NCBI RefSeq assembly: GCF_002863225.1
Contig: NZ_PKEK01000005.1
Location: 1 to 64,000 of the forward strand
Direction of reading: 5' to 3'
Origin: Mycobacterium sp.
GTDB taxonomy: Bacteria > Actinomycetota > Actinomycetes > Mycobacteriales > Mycobacteriaceae
Length of the DNA: 64,000 nucleotides
Positions 1-8,229 of the stretch are shown here, in pieces. A program made the translations under genes and the position numbers. The first letter of the stretch is position 1, and every line of letters begins with the position of its first letter. The notes under the pieces were generated by a model, which worked only from the letters and a program-made list of their open reading frames with translations, was not told where the DNA came from and ran no database searches.

Positions 1-285
1 GCCAGAGACCGCGGCTGCACCTTCCCCGGCTGCACCGTGCCCGCCTACCAGTGCCAGGTCCACCACAACAACCCCTACCGCACCCACCCCGAAACCGACG
101 CCAACACCATGACCCTGACCTGCAGCCCCAACCACGACCTCACCGAGAAGGGCTGGACCACCCACAACAACACCCACGGCCAAACCGAATGGATCCCACC
201 ACCCCACCTCGACCACGGCCAACCCCGCACCAACACCTACCACCACCCCGAAAAACTCCTCCGAGACGACGACGAAGAGCCCTAA
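1..285 (+). CDS. 13E12-type HNH endonuclease domain protein, 3' end only
   Basis: The gene enters from the left edge in frame 1, so only its last 94 codons are visible. They show an HNH zinc-type core: a CTFPGC cysteine pair, a QCQVHHNN stretch carrying the first histidines, and a CSPNHDL segment with the Asn and His of the finger. This layout is typical of the mycobacterial 13E12/DUF222-HNH family, often found in REP13E12 elements and as dispersed paralogues. The tail is very rich in His, Pro and Thr. Its stop overlaps the end of the opposing DUF732 gene by 4 bases. Nuclease activity is inferred from the family; whether it belongs to a mobile element cannot be told from this end. Confidence 0.85.
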   Translation, partial: ARDRGCTFPGCTVPAYQCQVHHNNPYRTHPETDANTMTLTCSPNHDLTEKGWTTHNNTHGQTEWIPPPHLDHGQPRTNTYHHPEKLLRDDDEEP

Positions 286-638
286 CTATGGGCGCCCGGA
301 CAGTAGACGCTGATGGCATCAAGCAAAAACGGCCGCACCTGTGGACCGCTCAGGCCCTGACTTTCCAGCTTGGCCGAGAGCTGCAGCTGCGCGGTGCTGA
401 ACGGGCTGGGCCAGGCGCCGAGACGAAGCGTGAATATGTTTGAGCGAGAGAGATTCTCGTTGTCGCACCGCTCGTGTGCCAACGCAATCAGCTGGTCTGG
501 CGGGCCGGCGGTGATGCCGTCTCTCGCCAGCAGCTTCAAGAACTCGTCGTCCTGCGGGTCGGCGTGGGCAACGACTCCGGCTAGTAGCACCACCGCCGCG
601 CTGGCAGCGGCAAACGCGACGGACGAGTGGACGATCAT
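282..638 (-). CDS. Secreted DUF732 family protein
   Basis: A 118-residue protein with a cleavable signal peptide (hydrophobic run VAFAAASAAVVLLAGVVA, cut likely after AHA) followed by DPQDDEFLKLL, the usual opening of the mature DUF732 domain. Two cysteines, in ERCDNE and near the C-terminus in YCPG, fit the conserved disulfide of this small mycobacterial exported family. A further upstream start (6 codons) is possible; I chose the ATG directly before the signal peptide. DUF732 proteins have no settled function. It ends tail to tail with the HNH gene. Confidence 0.8.
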   Translation of the reverse strand: MIVHSSVAFAAASAAVVLLAGVVAHADPQDDEFLKLLARDGITAGPPDQLIALAHERCDNENLSRSNIFTLRLGAWPSPFSTAQLQLSAKLESQGLSGPQVRPFLLDAISVYCPGAHS

Positions 639-683
639 GGCTAAGGGTGGCACCAATCGTGCCGGCTTGCGACCCGAAACGAA

Positions 684-1586
684 TTATTTCGCGGACCCGA
701 TGAAACCCAACACCAGATCGGCGACCTTGTCCGGCTCGTCGAGCTGCATGAAGTGCCCGGCACTGTCGACGATGCTCACGTCGCTGTCGGCGGGAAGCGC
801 GTCGGGCACCCAGCGGGTGAAAGCCGATGTCACGCAACCGTCGTTGCGGCCGTGCAAATACAGGCTCGGTAGTTTCGGCCGTGACGTCCAGTGCCGGTGC
901 AGGTCGCGGTATTGCGCTGGCGGACGGGTGTTTCGGACCGTCGCCCGGTACGGCCCGAGCGCGGCGCGCCAGCTCTCCGGTGTACCGATCGCCGCGTCGA
1001 CGTGACGGAGATCCACCTTGGCGTCGTACCCCGGCGACCACTTCTTCCACAGCCGCGGCAGCACCCAGGAGGCGGAACGCTCAGGCAGCCAGGGCAATTG
1101 GAAATACATGATGTACCAACTGCGAAGCAGCTGCGGCGGGAACTGGGCCAGCAGCCGAGCGGTGTCGGGGATTTGACCCCGAAGCGCCCCCACCGGGGGC
1201 ACCGACATGATCACTGCCTTGGCGAATGGGCTGTCCGGAATCGCGGCCAACCCATTGGCGGCCATCGCTCCCCAGTCGTGGCCGATCACCACGTCATGTT
1301 CGGTGCCGCCGATCGCGGCGCGCACCTGAAGCGCGTCGTCCATCAGCGCGCCGATGTGGTAGCTGCCGTCGGAGGGAATCGACGACGGCGCGTAACCGCG
1401 CATGAATGGCGCCACTACCCGCCAGCCGGATTCGGCCAGCCGCGGCGCGACCTTGCGCCAGCCGTACGCGGTGTCAGGAAAACCGTGCAGGCACAACGCG
1501 ATTGGACCGTCAGGAGGCCCCCACGTCAGGGCCTTCAGCTCTACGGCCGGAGCTTTGACGTCGATCCAGCGGTGTTTGGACATCAC
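684..1586 (-). CDS. Alpha/beta hydrolase, epoxide hydrolase or dehalogenase type
   Basis: A 300-residue alpha/beta-hydrolase-fold enzyme. The oxyanion motif HGFPDTAYGW lies at residues 34-43 and the nucleophile elbow is GHDWGA, with Asp104 in the nucleophile place instead of Ser. That points to epoxide hydrolases and haloalkane dehalogenases, which form an aspartyl-ester intermediate, rather than to esterases. A C-terminal SAGHF supplies the catalytic His. The GTG start overlaps the stop of the preceding small membrane protein by 4 bases and sits 5 bases after GGGAGGG; an ATG one codon later is equally good. Substrate unknown. Likely co-translated with the small membrane protein upstream. Confidence 0.85.
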   Translation of the reverse strand: MMSKHRWIDVKAPAVELKALTWGPPDGPIALCLHGFPDTAYGWRKVAPRLAESGWRVVAPFMRGYAPSSIPSDGSYHIGALMDDALQVRAAIGGTEHDVVIGHDWGAMAANGLAAIPDSPFAKAVIMSVPPVGALRGQIPDTARLLAQFPPQLLRSWYIMYFQLPWLPERSASWVLPRLWKKWSPGYDAKVDLRHVDAAIGTPESWRAALGPYRATVRNTRPPAQYRDLHRHWTSRPKLPSLYLHGRNDGCVTSAFTRWVPDALPADSDVSIVDSAGHFMQLDEPDKVADLVLGFIGSAK

Positions 1587-1783
1587 CTGAACCCTCCCTG
1601 CACGAAGAGGCTGCGCTGCGCCTCCCGGCTTTGCGCCTCAGCGGTCCGGAACCAGAGCCAGCCGACCAGTCCCGCCAGCGCCACCGCCGCGATCACGCCT
1701 GCGATCAGCGCGATTCGTTCCACCTGGACGGCAGGCTGGGTCGGTCGCAGATATACGACGTCCGCCGGCGCATCGTCGGGCAT
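1583..1783 (-). CDS. Small single-pass membrane protein
   Basis: A 66-residue protein with one hydrophobic segment (IALIAGVIAAVALAGLVGWLWF, about residues 24-45) and a charged cytosolic tail. No family is recognised. The ATG was chosen over a TTG three codons upstream because a TACGTT -10 hexamer lies 7 bases before it, giving a leaderless transcript. Its stop overlaps the start of the hydrolase gene (GTGA), so the two are very probably one operon. It could be an anchor or partner for the hydrolase, but only position supports that. Confidence 0.6.
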   Translation of the reverse strand: MPDDAPADVVYLRPTQPAVQVERIALIAGVIAAVALAGLVGWLWFRTAEAQSREAQRSLFVQGGFR

Positions 1784-1790
1784 GTTTTCC

Positions 1791-1796
1791 AACGTA
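1791..1796 (-). promoter_or_regulatory. Predicted -10 element TACGTT for the small membrane protein/hydrolase pair
   Basis: TACGTT on the minus strand fits the mycobacterial TANNNT -10 consensus and is 7 bases from the ATG, with no clear ribosome binding site between. This spacing is what leaderless mycobacterial genes show. Confidence 0.4.
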
Positions 1797-1832
1797 CGTG
1801 GTTAGCGCACACCGCACGTCGTGGTGCGGAAC

Positions 1833-2306
1833 TCAGACCGATGCCGCGGCTTTCTCGAGATCGGCGACGACGATCTTGCGCATGCCGTACATGGCCTGGG
1901 TGGCGGCGGTGGCACGCGCCGGATCCGGGTGGCTGACCAGTTCATAGAGCCGGTCGGGCACCACCTGCCAACTCAGGCCGAATCGGTCTTTGCACCAGCC
2001 GCACTGCGACTCCTCGCCGCCGTCGGTCAGCCGGTCCCAGTAGAAGTCGACCTCGTCCTGGTCTTTGCAGTTGATCGTGAAGGACACCGCTTCGTTGAAC
2101 GTGAAGTGCGGACCGCCATTGATTCCGATGAACCGCGCACCATCCAATACGAAGGTGGCCGAGAGCAGCGACCCAGGCTCACCGGGACCGGCGTCGGTGC
2201 TGCGGTTGAGCTGCTCGAAGTGCGAGTTCGGGAAGACCGAGGCATAGAACTCCACTGCCTCTTCCAGGTTGTTGTCGAACCACAGCGAGGGCGTGATCGC
2301 AGGCAC
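1833..2306 (-). CDS. PhnB-like VOC (glyoxalase-fold) family protein
   Basis: A 157-residue member of the vicinal-oxygen-chelate superfamily, PhnB / so-called 3-demethylubiquinone methyltransferase subgroup. It begins ITPSLWFDNNLEEAVEFYASVFPNS-like, the family's first beta-alpha unit, and carries the GGEESQCGWCKDRFGLSWQVVP segment (two cysteines around the conserved GW..D..G..WQ motif). The family has no common reaction; the methyltransferase name is historical. The GTG start has AGGAG 6 bases upstream. It is transcribed away from the following hydrolase gene. Confidence 0.85.
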   Translation of the reverse strand: MPAITPSLWFDNNLEEAVEFYASVFPNSHFEQLNRSTDAGPGEPGSLLSATFVLDGARFIGINGGPHFTFNEAVSFTINCKDQDEVDFYWDRLTDGGEESQCGWCKDRFGLSWQVVPDRLYELVSHPDPARATAATQAMYGMRKIVVADLEKAAASV

Positions 2307-2412
2307 GGGCGTCTCCTAAAGCGTTGTCGTAGTTGTCTGAAGAGGTAGACCCCGGCGAACACCGAAACTCATCTGAGTAACGTCGAAGAGCGATCGACCG
2401 AGAGGACCGCCC

Positions 2413-3276
2413 GTGACTGCCGTGCGCAACACTCCCAAGACTGCCGAGTTCTCCGGGATTCAGGGCCTCACCCTGGTCGCGGACGAGTGGGGCCGCGGCT
2501 CCGACACGGCCGCCGACCGGCCGAGCATCCTGATGCTGCACGGCGGCGGCCAGAACCGGCACTCCTGGAAGAACACCGGACAGGTGCTGGCTGACCACGG
2601 CTTTCACGTGGTCGCCGTCGACAGCCGCGGCCACGGCGACAGCGACCGCTCGCCCGACGCCGACTACGACGTCGAGACGCTGACCGCCGACGTCATGGCA
2701 GTCCTCGACGCCATCGCCCGGCCGGTGATCCTGATCGGCGCCAGCATGGGTGGGCTGACCGGCATTCTCGTCGCGGACCGCGCCGGGCCCGACCGGGTGA
2801 CGCGGCTGATCCTCGTCGACGTCGTACCGCGGTTCGAGAAGGACGGCAGCGCACGCATCCGCGACTTCATGTTCAGCGGGCTGCACGGGTTCGCCACCCT
2901 CGACGAGGCCGCCGACGCCGTCGCCGATTACCTGCCACACCGCACGCGGCCGCGCAGCCCGGAAGGGCTGAAGAAGAACCTCCGACTGCGGGACGGCCGC
3001 TGGTACTGGCATTGGGATCCGGCGTTCATGACCAAGCCCGGCGACGACCCGGAGTTGCGCACCGAGAGCTTCGAGCGCGCCGCGGCCGACCTGAAGATCC
3101 CGGTGCTGCTGATCCGCGGCAAGCTCTCCGACGTGGTGAGCCCCGAGGGCGTGAAGCACTTCCTCGACACCGTGCCAAACGCGGAGTTCGTCGAGCTGTC
3201 CGGTGCCGGTCACACCGCGGCCGGCGACGACAACGACGCGTTCAGCGACGTCGTGGTCACCTTCGCGACCCGCTAG
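2413..3276 (+). CDS. Alpha/beta hydrolase (serine nucleophile)
   Basis: A 287-residue alpha/beta hydrolase. HGGG (residues 43-46) forms the oxyanion region, GASMGG (109-114) carries Ser111 as nucleophile, the acid is probably in LSDVVSPEG and the histidine in GAGHTAAG. Together these make a complete Ser-Asp-His triad. It resembles the peroxidase-like/lactonase type hydrolases (the H37Rv gene at a similar place, Rv1123c, is called bpoB), but haloperoxidase activity should not be assumed. The GTG start follows GAGAGGA. It ends 21 bases before the opposing gnd. Confidence 0.85.
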   Translation: MTAVRNTPKTAEFSGIQGLTLVADEWGRGSDTAADRPSILMLHGGGQNRHSWKNTGQVLADHGFHVVAVDSRGHGDSDRSPDADYDVETLTADVMAVLDAIARPVILIGASMGGLTGILVADRAGPDRVTRLILVDVVPRFEKDGSARIRDFMFSGLHGFATLDEAADAVADYLPHRTRPRSPEGLKKNLRLRDGRWYWHWDPAFMTKPGDDPELRTESFERAAADLKIPVLLIRGKLSDVVSPEGVKHFLDTVPNAEFVELSGAGHTAAGDDNDAFSDVVVTFATR

Positions 3277-3297
3277 GCGGATCGCCGCCGGGCCCGG

Positions 3298-4329
3298 TTA
3301 CCCGCCGACGCCTGGTTTCTCGGCGTGACCGCCGAACTGCTTGCGCATCGCCGACAGCGCCTTGTTCGCGAAGTCGTCGAGGCTGCGCGAGGCGAAGCGG
3401 GACTGCAGCGCTGTCGTGAGCACCGGAGCGGGAACGCCTTCGTCGATCGCGGCGATGGCTGTCCAGCGGCCCTCGCCGGAGTCGGACACCCGCCCCGAGA
3501 ACTCCTTGAGTTCCGGCGACTCGTTCAGCGCGATCGCGGTCAGATCCAGCAGCCACGACCCGACCACGCTGCCCCGGCGCCACACCTCGGCGACGTCGGC
3601 GATGTCGAATTCGTATTGGTAGGCCTCGGGATTCGACAGCGGTGCGGTTTCCGCATCACCGGCTTCGATGATCCGCTTGCCGATGTCGGCGTTGCGCAGG
3701 ATGTTCAGCCCCTCGGCGAGGCTCGCCATCATCCCGTACTCGATACCGTTGTGCACCATCTTGACGAAGTGCCCGGCGCCGGTCGGCCCGCAGTGCAGAT
3801 AACCCTTCTCGGGCTGGGCGACCTCACCTTCCCGGCCGGGGGTACGCGGTGCCGTATCGACACCCGGCGCGATGACCGAGAACAGCGGCTCGGCGTGCTC
3901 GAAGGCGTAGTCGTCGCCGCCGATCATCAGACAGTAACCGCGCTCGCGCCCCCACACGCCACCGCTGGTTCCGCAGTCGATGAGATGAATGCCCTTCTCG
4001 GACAGCGTTTTTGCGTGTGTGATGTCGTCGCGGTAGTAGGAGTTGCCGCCGTCGATGACGATGTCGCCCTCGTCCAGCGTCTCGGCCAGTTCGTCGATCA
4101 CCCCGGTCGTGATCGTCCCGGCGGGCACCATGACCCAGACAACCCTTGGTGCACTGAGCTTTTCCGCCAACTCGGCCAGCGAGGACGCCCCAGTGATGTT
4201 GTCGACGCCTTCGAACAGTTTCACGACGTCCGGATCGTGGTCGTAGACCACACCCTCGTGTCCGGCATCCACCACTCGGCGGATGATGTTGCCGCCCATT
4301 CGGCCCAGGCCGATCATTCCCAGCTGCAT
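3298..4329 (-). CDS. gnd: 6-phosphogluconate dehydrogenase, decarboxylating (short form)
   Basis: Oxidises 6-phosphogluconate to ribulose 5-phosphate and CO2 in the oxidative pentose phosphate pathway. The protein has 343 residues, the short homotetrameric class rather than the 470-residue form. The Rossmann motif GLGRMGGN is at residues 7-14, the substrate loop GGNS at 94-97, and the catalytic pair Lys180 and Asn184 sits in GHFVKMVHNGIEYG. It lies 16 bases downstream of zwf on the same strand, with AAGGAGAG as ribosome binding site, so the two steps are expressed together, as in the H37Rv pair zwf1-gnd2. Cofactor preference (NAD or NADP) cannot be read with confidence. Confidence 0.95.
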   Translation of the reverse strand: MQLGMIGLGRMGGNIIRRVVDAGHEGVVYDHDPDVVKLFEGVDNITGASSLAELAEKLSAPRVVWVMVPAGTITTGVIDELAETLDEGDIVIDGGNSYYRDDITHAKTLSEKGIHLIDCGTSGGVWGRERGYCLMIGGDDYAFEHAEPLFSVIAPGVDTAPRTPGREGEVAQPEKGYLHCGPTGAGHFVKMVHNGIEYGMMASLAEGLNILRNADIGKRIIEAGDAETAPLSNPEAYQYEFDIADVAEVWRRGSVVGSWLLDLTAIALNESPELKEFSGRVSDSGEGRWTAIAAIDEGVPAPVLTTALQSRFASRSLDDFANKALSAMRKQFGGHAEKPGVGG

Positions 4330-4345
4330 GGCGTCGTGTCTCTCC

Positions 4346-5746
4346 TTAGTGGTGGTTACCGGCTAGCCACGGCTGTTGCCAGCCGCGATGTCCTCGTAGC
4401 AAATCCCCCGCCGCGTCCGGTCCCCACGAACCGGGTTCGTACTCACGGACCGGCCCCGGGCGGTCCAGCAGCGGCTGCACGATCCGCCAAGTCTCCTCGA
4501 TGCCGTCCTCGCGGGCGAACAGTTGATGATCACCCGTCAGCGCTCCCTGCAACAACCGCTCGTACGGCAGCAAAGGCTGGCCGAGGTCGGCCATGAACGA
4601 CGAGTCGAGATGCAGGTCGCGCCAACGGTCGCCCTCGAGCGCGGTCAGCTGCAGTCGCAACCCCGGGTCGGGGTCGATGCGCAACACGATCTGGTTCGAC
4701 TGGGCCCGTCGGCGGTCCGGCAGGAAGGCCAACGAAGGGACGCGGTGGGTGAACAGTCGCACCTCGGTGACTCGCTCGGTCAGCGCCTTGCCGGCCCGCA
4801 GGAAGATCGGCACCCCGGCCCAGCGCCAGTTGTCGATCTCGACCCGCAGCGCCACGAACGTCTCGGTCTCGGAATCCTTCGCCACCCCGTCGATGTCGCG
4901 ATAGCCGCGATACTGGCCGCGCACCGTGCGTTCCGGGTCGATCTCCGGTATCGCCCGCAGGACGTCGGCCTTCTTGTCGTTGAGGTCGTCCGCAGCCGGC
5001 CCGACCGGCGGCTCCATCGCCACGCCGGCGAGCACCTGCAACAAGTGGTTCTGCACGACGTCCCGCAGGGCGCCGACCCCGTCATAGAAGCTGCCCCGGT
5101 CTTCCACGCCGAAATCCTCGGCCATGGTGATCTGGATTTCGGAGATGCTGGTGCGGTTCCAGATCTCGGCCAGGGCCAGGTTCCCGAACCGTAGATACTC
5201 CAGTTCGACCACCGGCTCCTTGCCGAGGAAGTGGTCGACCCGGAAGATCTGGTCCTCGTCCAGCACCGCGCGCAGGCGGGCATTGAGCTCGCCCGCGGAC
5301 TTCAGGTCGTGGCCGAACGGCTTTTCCACCGCGACGCGGGAATGGGTCAGCAGTTGCGCCGCGGCCAGATTCTCCACGATGGGCGCGAACAGCTTGGGCG
5401 GCATTTCCAGGTAGAAGGTGCAACGGCGGCCCGAGCCGATCTCGCGGGCCAGTGCGTCGTAGAGCGCGGAGTCGGTGACATCGCCGGACAGGTAGGACAG
5501 GCGCTTGGCGAACCGCGCGAACACCGTCTCGTCGATTTCGTCACCGGCGCCCTCGACCGCCGCGCGCGCCCGCTTGGTCAGCTCGTCGACGTCGATGTCG
5601 TCGCTGGCGACGCCGAGAATCGGGCACTGCAGAAGTTTCCGGCGCTCCAGTCGGTACAGGGCCTGGAAGGTCATCTTGCGCGCAAGATCGCCGGTGATTC
5701 CGAAAATCACCAGCAAATCCGAGGCATTCGCGCCGGGTTCGGCCAA
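4346..5746 (-). CDS. zwf: Glucose-6-phosphate 1-dehydrogenase
   Basis: First enzyme of the oxidative pentose phosphate pathway; makes 6-phosphogluconolactone and NADPH. From the chosen start the protein has 466 residues. The nucleotide motif GITGDLARK is at 16-24, RVAVEKPFGHD at 137-147 and the active-site DHFLGKE at 171-177, with the catalytic His172 and Lys176. I chose the TTG start because GGAGG sits 6 bases before it and because the resulting 466 residues match the H37Rv zwf1 product as I remember it. A TTG 26 codons upstream would add a poorly conserved arginine-rich leader. First gene of zwf-gnd. Confidence 0.95.
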   Translation of the reverse strand: MAEPGANASDLLVIFGITGDLARKMTFQALYRLERRKLLQCPILGVASDDIDVDELTKRARAAVEGAGDEIDETVFARFAKRLSYLSGDVTDSALYDALAREIGSGRRCTFYLEMPPKLFAPIVENLAAAQLLTHSRVAVEKPFGHDLKSAGELNARLRAVLDEDQIFRVDHFLGKEPVVELEYLRFGNLALAEIWNRTSISEIQITMAEDFGVEDRGSFYDGVGALRDVVQNHLLQVLAGVAMEPPVGPAADDLNDKKADVLRAIPEIDPERTVRGQYRGYRDIDGVAKDSETETFVALRVEIDNWRWAGVPIFLRAGKALTERVTEVRLFTHRVPSLAFLPDRRRAQSNQIVLRIDPDPGLRLQLTALEGDRWRDLHLDSSFMADLGQPLLPYERLLQGALTGDHQLFAREDGIEETWRIVQPLLDRPGPVREYEPGSWGPDAAGDLLRGHRGWQQPWLAGNHH

Positions 5747-5752
5747 CAGGGA

Positions 5753-5757
5753 CCTCC
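5753..5757 (-). promoter_or_regulatory. Ribosome binding site GGAGG that fixes the zwf TTG start
   Basis: GGAGG on the minus strand lies 6 bases from the in-frame TTG at 5746-5744. No comparable site precedes the upstream TTG. This decides the start of zwf. Confidence 0.7.
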
Positions 5758-5961
5758 ACGAGTATTCGACTCGGCTCCCGCCGTGGCCAGCTACAACCCT
5801 AAACACTGCCGATCGGACCGACAACCGGAGATCGGTCTACGTAGCCGCTAACCCGGTCCGCCAAACACGCGGGCTGCAGAATTCGCGGAATATACACGCC
5901 CAGTTGACCTTTCGCTCTCTGAGCGGAAAGGCGGCAGGTCTAGCGAGTGGCCGTGGGTGGA

Positions 5962-6408
5962 CTAGCCCGGCTCGGCGATGCCGGTCATGGTAGCCAGGAT
6001 GGTGGCCACATGCTTCTGACTCTCGCCGACTCCGGTGTAGGCGTCGCCGCGGCAAACGGTGAGATTTCGACCGGGTCGTATCACTTCACCACGCGCCCTG
6101 AGTGAGTCGCCGACGGCCGGGGCGAGAAGGTTGACCTTGAGTTCCACGGTCAGCACGCGCGTTCCCGGTGCCATCAGCGTGAGTGCCGCGTATCCACAGG
6201 CACTGTCGAGAACGGCGATACCTACCCCGGCGTGAAAGAAGTCGTCCTGCTGGGTGAGCTTCGGCGAAAACGGCACCTCGATCTCCACCACGCCGGGCTG
6301 CACGCGGAGGAGTCCGGCCGCGAACGTGGTCATCAGGCCCTGACGGGCGAAGCTGTCCCGAACGCGTTGCTCGAACTCGGGATCGCGGGGCTCGAAAGCG
6401 GCAGCCAT
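5962..6408 (-). CDS. PaaI-type hotdog-fold thioesterase
   Basis: A 148-residue acyl-CoA thioesterase of the hotdog fold. The signature region FFHAGVGIAVLDSACGYAAL (about residues 57-76) has the HAG turn and an acidic residue two turns later, as in PaaI/YbgC proteins. It ends in the typical VELKVNLLAPAVGDSLRARGEV strand pair. The ATG was chosen at the end of a much longer open frame because it starts the domain cleanly. The substrate is unknown. About 215 bases separate its end from the zwf start on the same strand. Confidence 0.85.
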   Translation of the reverse strand: MAAAFEPRDPEFEQRVRDSFARQGLMTTFAAGLLRVQPGVVEIEVPFSPKLTQQDDFFHAGVGIAVLDSACGYAALTLMAPGTRVLTVELKVNLLAPAVGDSLRARGEVIRPGRNLTVCRGDAYTGVGESQKHVATILATMTGIAEPG

Positions 6409-6501
6409 CCGCCGAACATTACCGAGCGCGGTCAGTCGTCTCGGCGGGCCGACGGGCAAAGCTCGACCTGGCGGCCGACGGGACGTGTTGAATAGTGCAC
6501 C

Positions 6502-7296
6502 GTGGGTGATGTGCTGCATCTCGCGGTCTACGTCTTGGCCGGAACTGCTGTTGCCGAGGCAGTGGCCATCGGCATCCTGTGGCGCCAACTGTCCCGCAGC
6601 AAGGCACTGGTCGAGGAACTCCAGCGGCCACCCGACTTGCTGAGCTTCGGGTCGAAAGCGGTCAAAACGGTCTGGCAGACCGCGAACCTGGTGCGCAAGG
6701 AGGGGTTCGGCGCCGTGGTGCGCAGCTCGATCGAGGACCTCGCCGACTGGGCCGAGGTGGAGCGCCCCGACCTGGCCCGCGTGACGCAAGACGGCAAGGT
6801 CGCGATCCTGTTCTCCGATATCGAGGAGTCCACCGCGCTCAACGAACGGGTGGGCGACCGGGCCTGGGTGCGGCTGATCGGCGAGCACGACAAGCAGGTG
6901 CGCAAGCTGGTCAAGGCGCACTCGGGGCACGTGGTGAAAAGTCAGGGTGACGGGTTCATGATCGCGTTTTCCCAGGCCGAAGAGGCGGTGCGGTGCGGCA
7001 TCGACATGCAGGATGCGCTACATCGGGACGCACAGCGCAAGCGGCGCAACGGAATACGAGTTCGGATCGGTGTCCATGTCGGACGATCGGTGCGCCGCGG
7101 CGACGACCTGTTCGGCCGCAATGTCGCCATGGCGGCCCGGGTGGCCGCGGAGGCCTGCGGCGGCGAGGTGTTGGTGAGCGACACCGTGCGCGACGCGCTC
7201 AGCGATTGCACCGACCTCGAATTCGACGGCGGCCGCGACACCGAGCTGAAAGGGTTCGCCGGCACGCATCGGCTCTACGCCGTGGCCGCCGCCTAG
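6502..7296 (+). CDS. Membrane-anchored class III adenylate/guanylate cyclase
   Basis: A 264-residue cyclase: one N-terminal membrane segment (about residues 7-27), a linker, and one class III catalytic domain (about 95-264). All catalytic positions are present: metal-binding Asp106 in FSDIEES and Asp150 in GDGF, purine-selecting Lys146 and Asp202, and the transition-state pair Asn207 and Arg213 in NVAMAAR. Lys plus Asp predicts ATP as substrate, hence cAMP. It would act as a homodimer at the inner face of the membrane. In H37Rv the gene next to zwf1, Rv1120c, is listed among the cyclases but generally regarded as truncated; this copy looks intact. No HAMP or sensor domain is visible. Confidence 0.9.
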   Translation: MGDVLHLAVYVLAGTAVAEAVAIGILWRQLSRSKALVEELQRPPDLLSFGSKAVKTVWQTANLVRKEGFGAVVRSSIEDLADWAEVERPDLARVTQDGKVAILFSDIEESTALNERVGDRAWVRLIGEHDKQVRKLVKAHSGHVVKSQGDGFMIAFSQAEEAVRCGIDMQDALHRDAQRKRRNGIRVRIGVHVGRSVRRGDDLFGRNVAMAARVAAEACGGEVLVSDTVRDALSDCTDLEFDGGRDTELKGFAGTHRLYAVAAA

Positions 7297-7315
7297 TCTC
7301 CACCGGCTTCGGCGC

Positions 7316-7474
7316 CTAGCCTTCACCGGCTTCGGCAAGGCGCTGCTGCAGCCGGTCGCGGATTTCGTTGGGGGTGTAGGCCCGCCTACGGCGTTGATCG
7401 CGGGCGACCAGTACGCCACCGGCCGCCACCCCGACGACCCCGGCCAATCCCAGCAGCTTCCAGACGGTGCGCAT
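7316..7474 (-). CDS. Small membrane protein, 52 residues
   Basis: A short gene with ATG start. The product opens with MRTVWKLL, has one hydrophobic segment (GLAGVVGVAAGGVLVA, residues 9-24), then an arginine-rich stop-transfer sequence and the amphipathic tail YTPNEIRDRLQQRLAEA. It is convergent with the cyclase gene and its frame fills the gap between two larger genes. Comparable small proteins exist across mycobacteria, but I do not recognise a named family. The codon pattern, with G/C in most third positions, supports real coding. Confidence 0.55.
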   Translation of the reverse strand: MRTVWKLLGLAGVVGVAAGGVLVARDQRRRRAYTPNEIRDRLQQRLAEAGEG

Positions 7475-7530
7475 CGCAACAGGTTATTCGCGAGCGCGTC
7501 CCGGCGGGAACCGTATGTGCATATGGTGCG

Positions 7531-8229
7531 GTGGTGGAAACGCACACCGTGAGCTTGAGCCAAGCCCTGGAGCACACCAGGACCGGCGACATCTGGCTGT
7601 TCCGCGGGCATTCCGGGCCCGACCGCGCGATCCAGACGATGTCGAACAGCCCGGTCAACCACGTCGGGATGACGGTCGCGATCGAGGATTTGCCACCGCT
7701 GATGTGGCACGCCGAACTCGGCGACAAGCTGACCGACGTCTGGACCGCGACCAATCACCGTGGCGTGCAGCTCAACGATGCGCGCGAAGCCGTCGAACGA
7801 TGGCTGACCCGCTACGGGCAACGCTGCTGGTTTCGGCAGATGACCCCGGAGGTCGACCGCGATCAGGAGAACCGGTTACTGCGGGTCATCGCACGAATGG
7901 ACGGCACGCCGTTTCCGTCGACGACCCGGCTCACCCTGCGGTGGTTACGTGGCCAGCTTCCGACCAGATACGACTGGGTGCGCGGCCTCCCGTGGATCGA
8001 CGCGAAGGTCCGCGAATCGACGCGCAGGCGCAGGGCCGAGCAGCGGCAGGGCGGCTTCGAATCCGCCTACTGCGCAGAGACAGTCGCCGTCACCTTCGAG
8101 GAGATGGGCCTGATCGAAACCGAGAAGCGGACGAATTGGTTTGACCCAGGCCGGTTTTGGAGCGGCGATGATCTTCCGCTGATCGCACCCTACCGGCTAG
8201 GCAGCGAAATCGCTGTCGTCGCCGACTGA
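7531..8229 (+). CDS. Permuted NlpC/P60-like (YiiX/YycO type) protein
   Basis: A 232-residue protein with the circularly permuted papain-like order: GDIWLFRGHSG near residue 19, then a conserved His44 in NHVGM, and the putative catalytic Cys181 in YCAETVA near the C-terminus. Permuted members cleave amide or thioester bonds in peptides or lipids; no signal peptide is visible, so it appears cytosolic. The order His before Cys is what separates it from cell-wall NlpC/P60 hydrolases. Its last 40 bases overlap the end of the opposing membrane protein gene. Substrate unknown. Confidence 0.6.
   Translation: MVETHTVSLSQALEHTRTGDIWLFRGHSGPDRAIQTMSNSPVNHVGMTVAIEDLPPLMWHAELGDKLTDVWTATNHRGVQLNDAREAVERWLTRYGQRCWFRQMTPEVDRDQENRLLRVIARMDGTPFPSTTRLTLRWLRGQLPTRYDWVRGLPWIDAKVRESTRRRRAEQRQGGFESAYCAETVAVTFEEMGLIETEKRTNWFDPGRFWSGDDLPLIAPYRLGSEIAVVAD

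Noticed and set aside
1..285. Complete REP13E12 mobile element
   Set aside because: Only the 3' end of the HNH gene is inside the window and no attachment repeats are visible to its right.
2179..3213. Long minus-strand frame antisense to the alpha/beta hydrolase gene (344 residues)
   Set aside because: Codon-position bias and complete hydrolase motifs support the plus strand; the antisense product is low-complexity with no domain.
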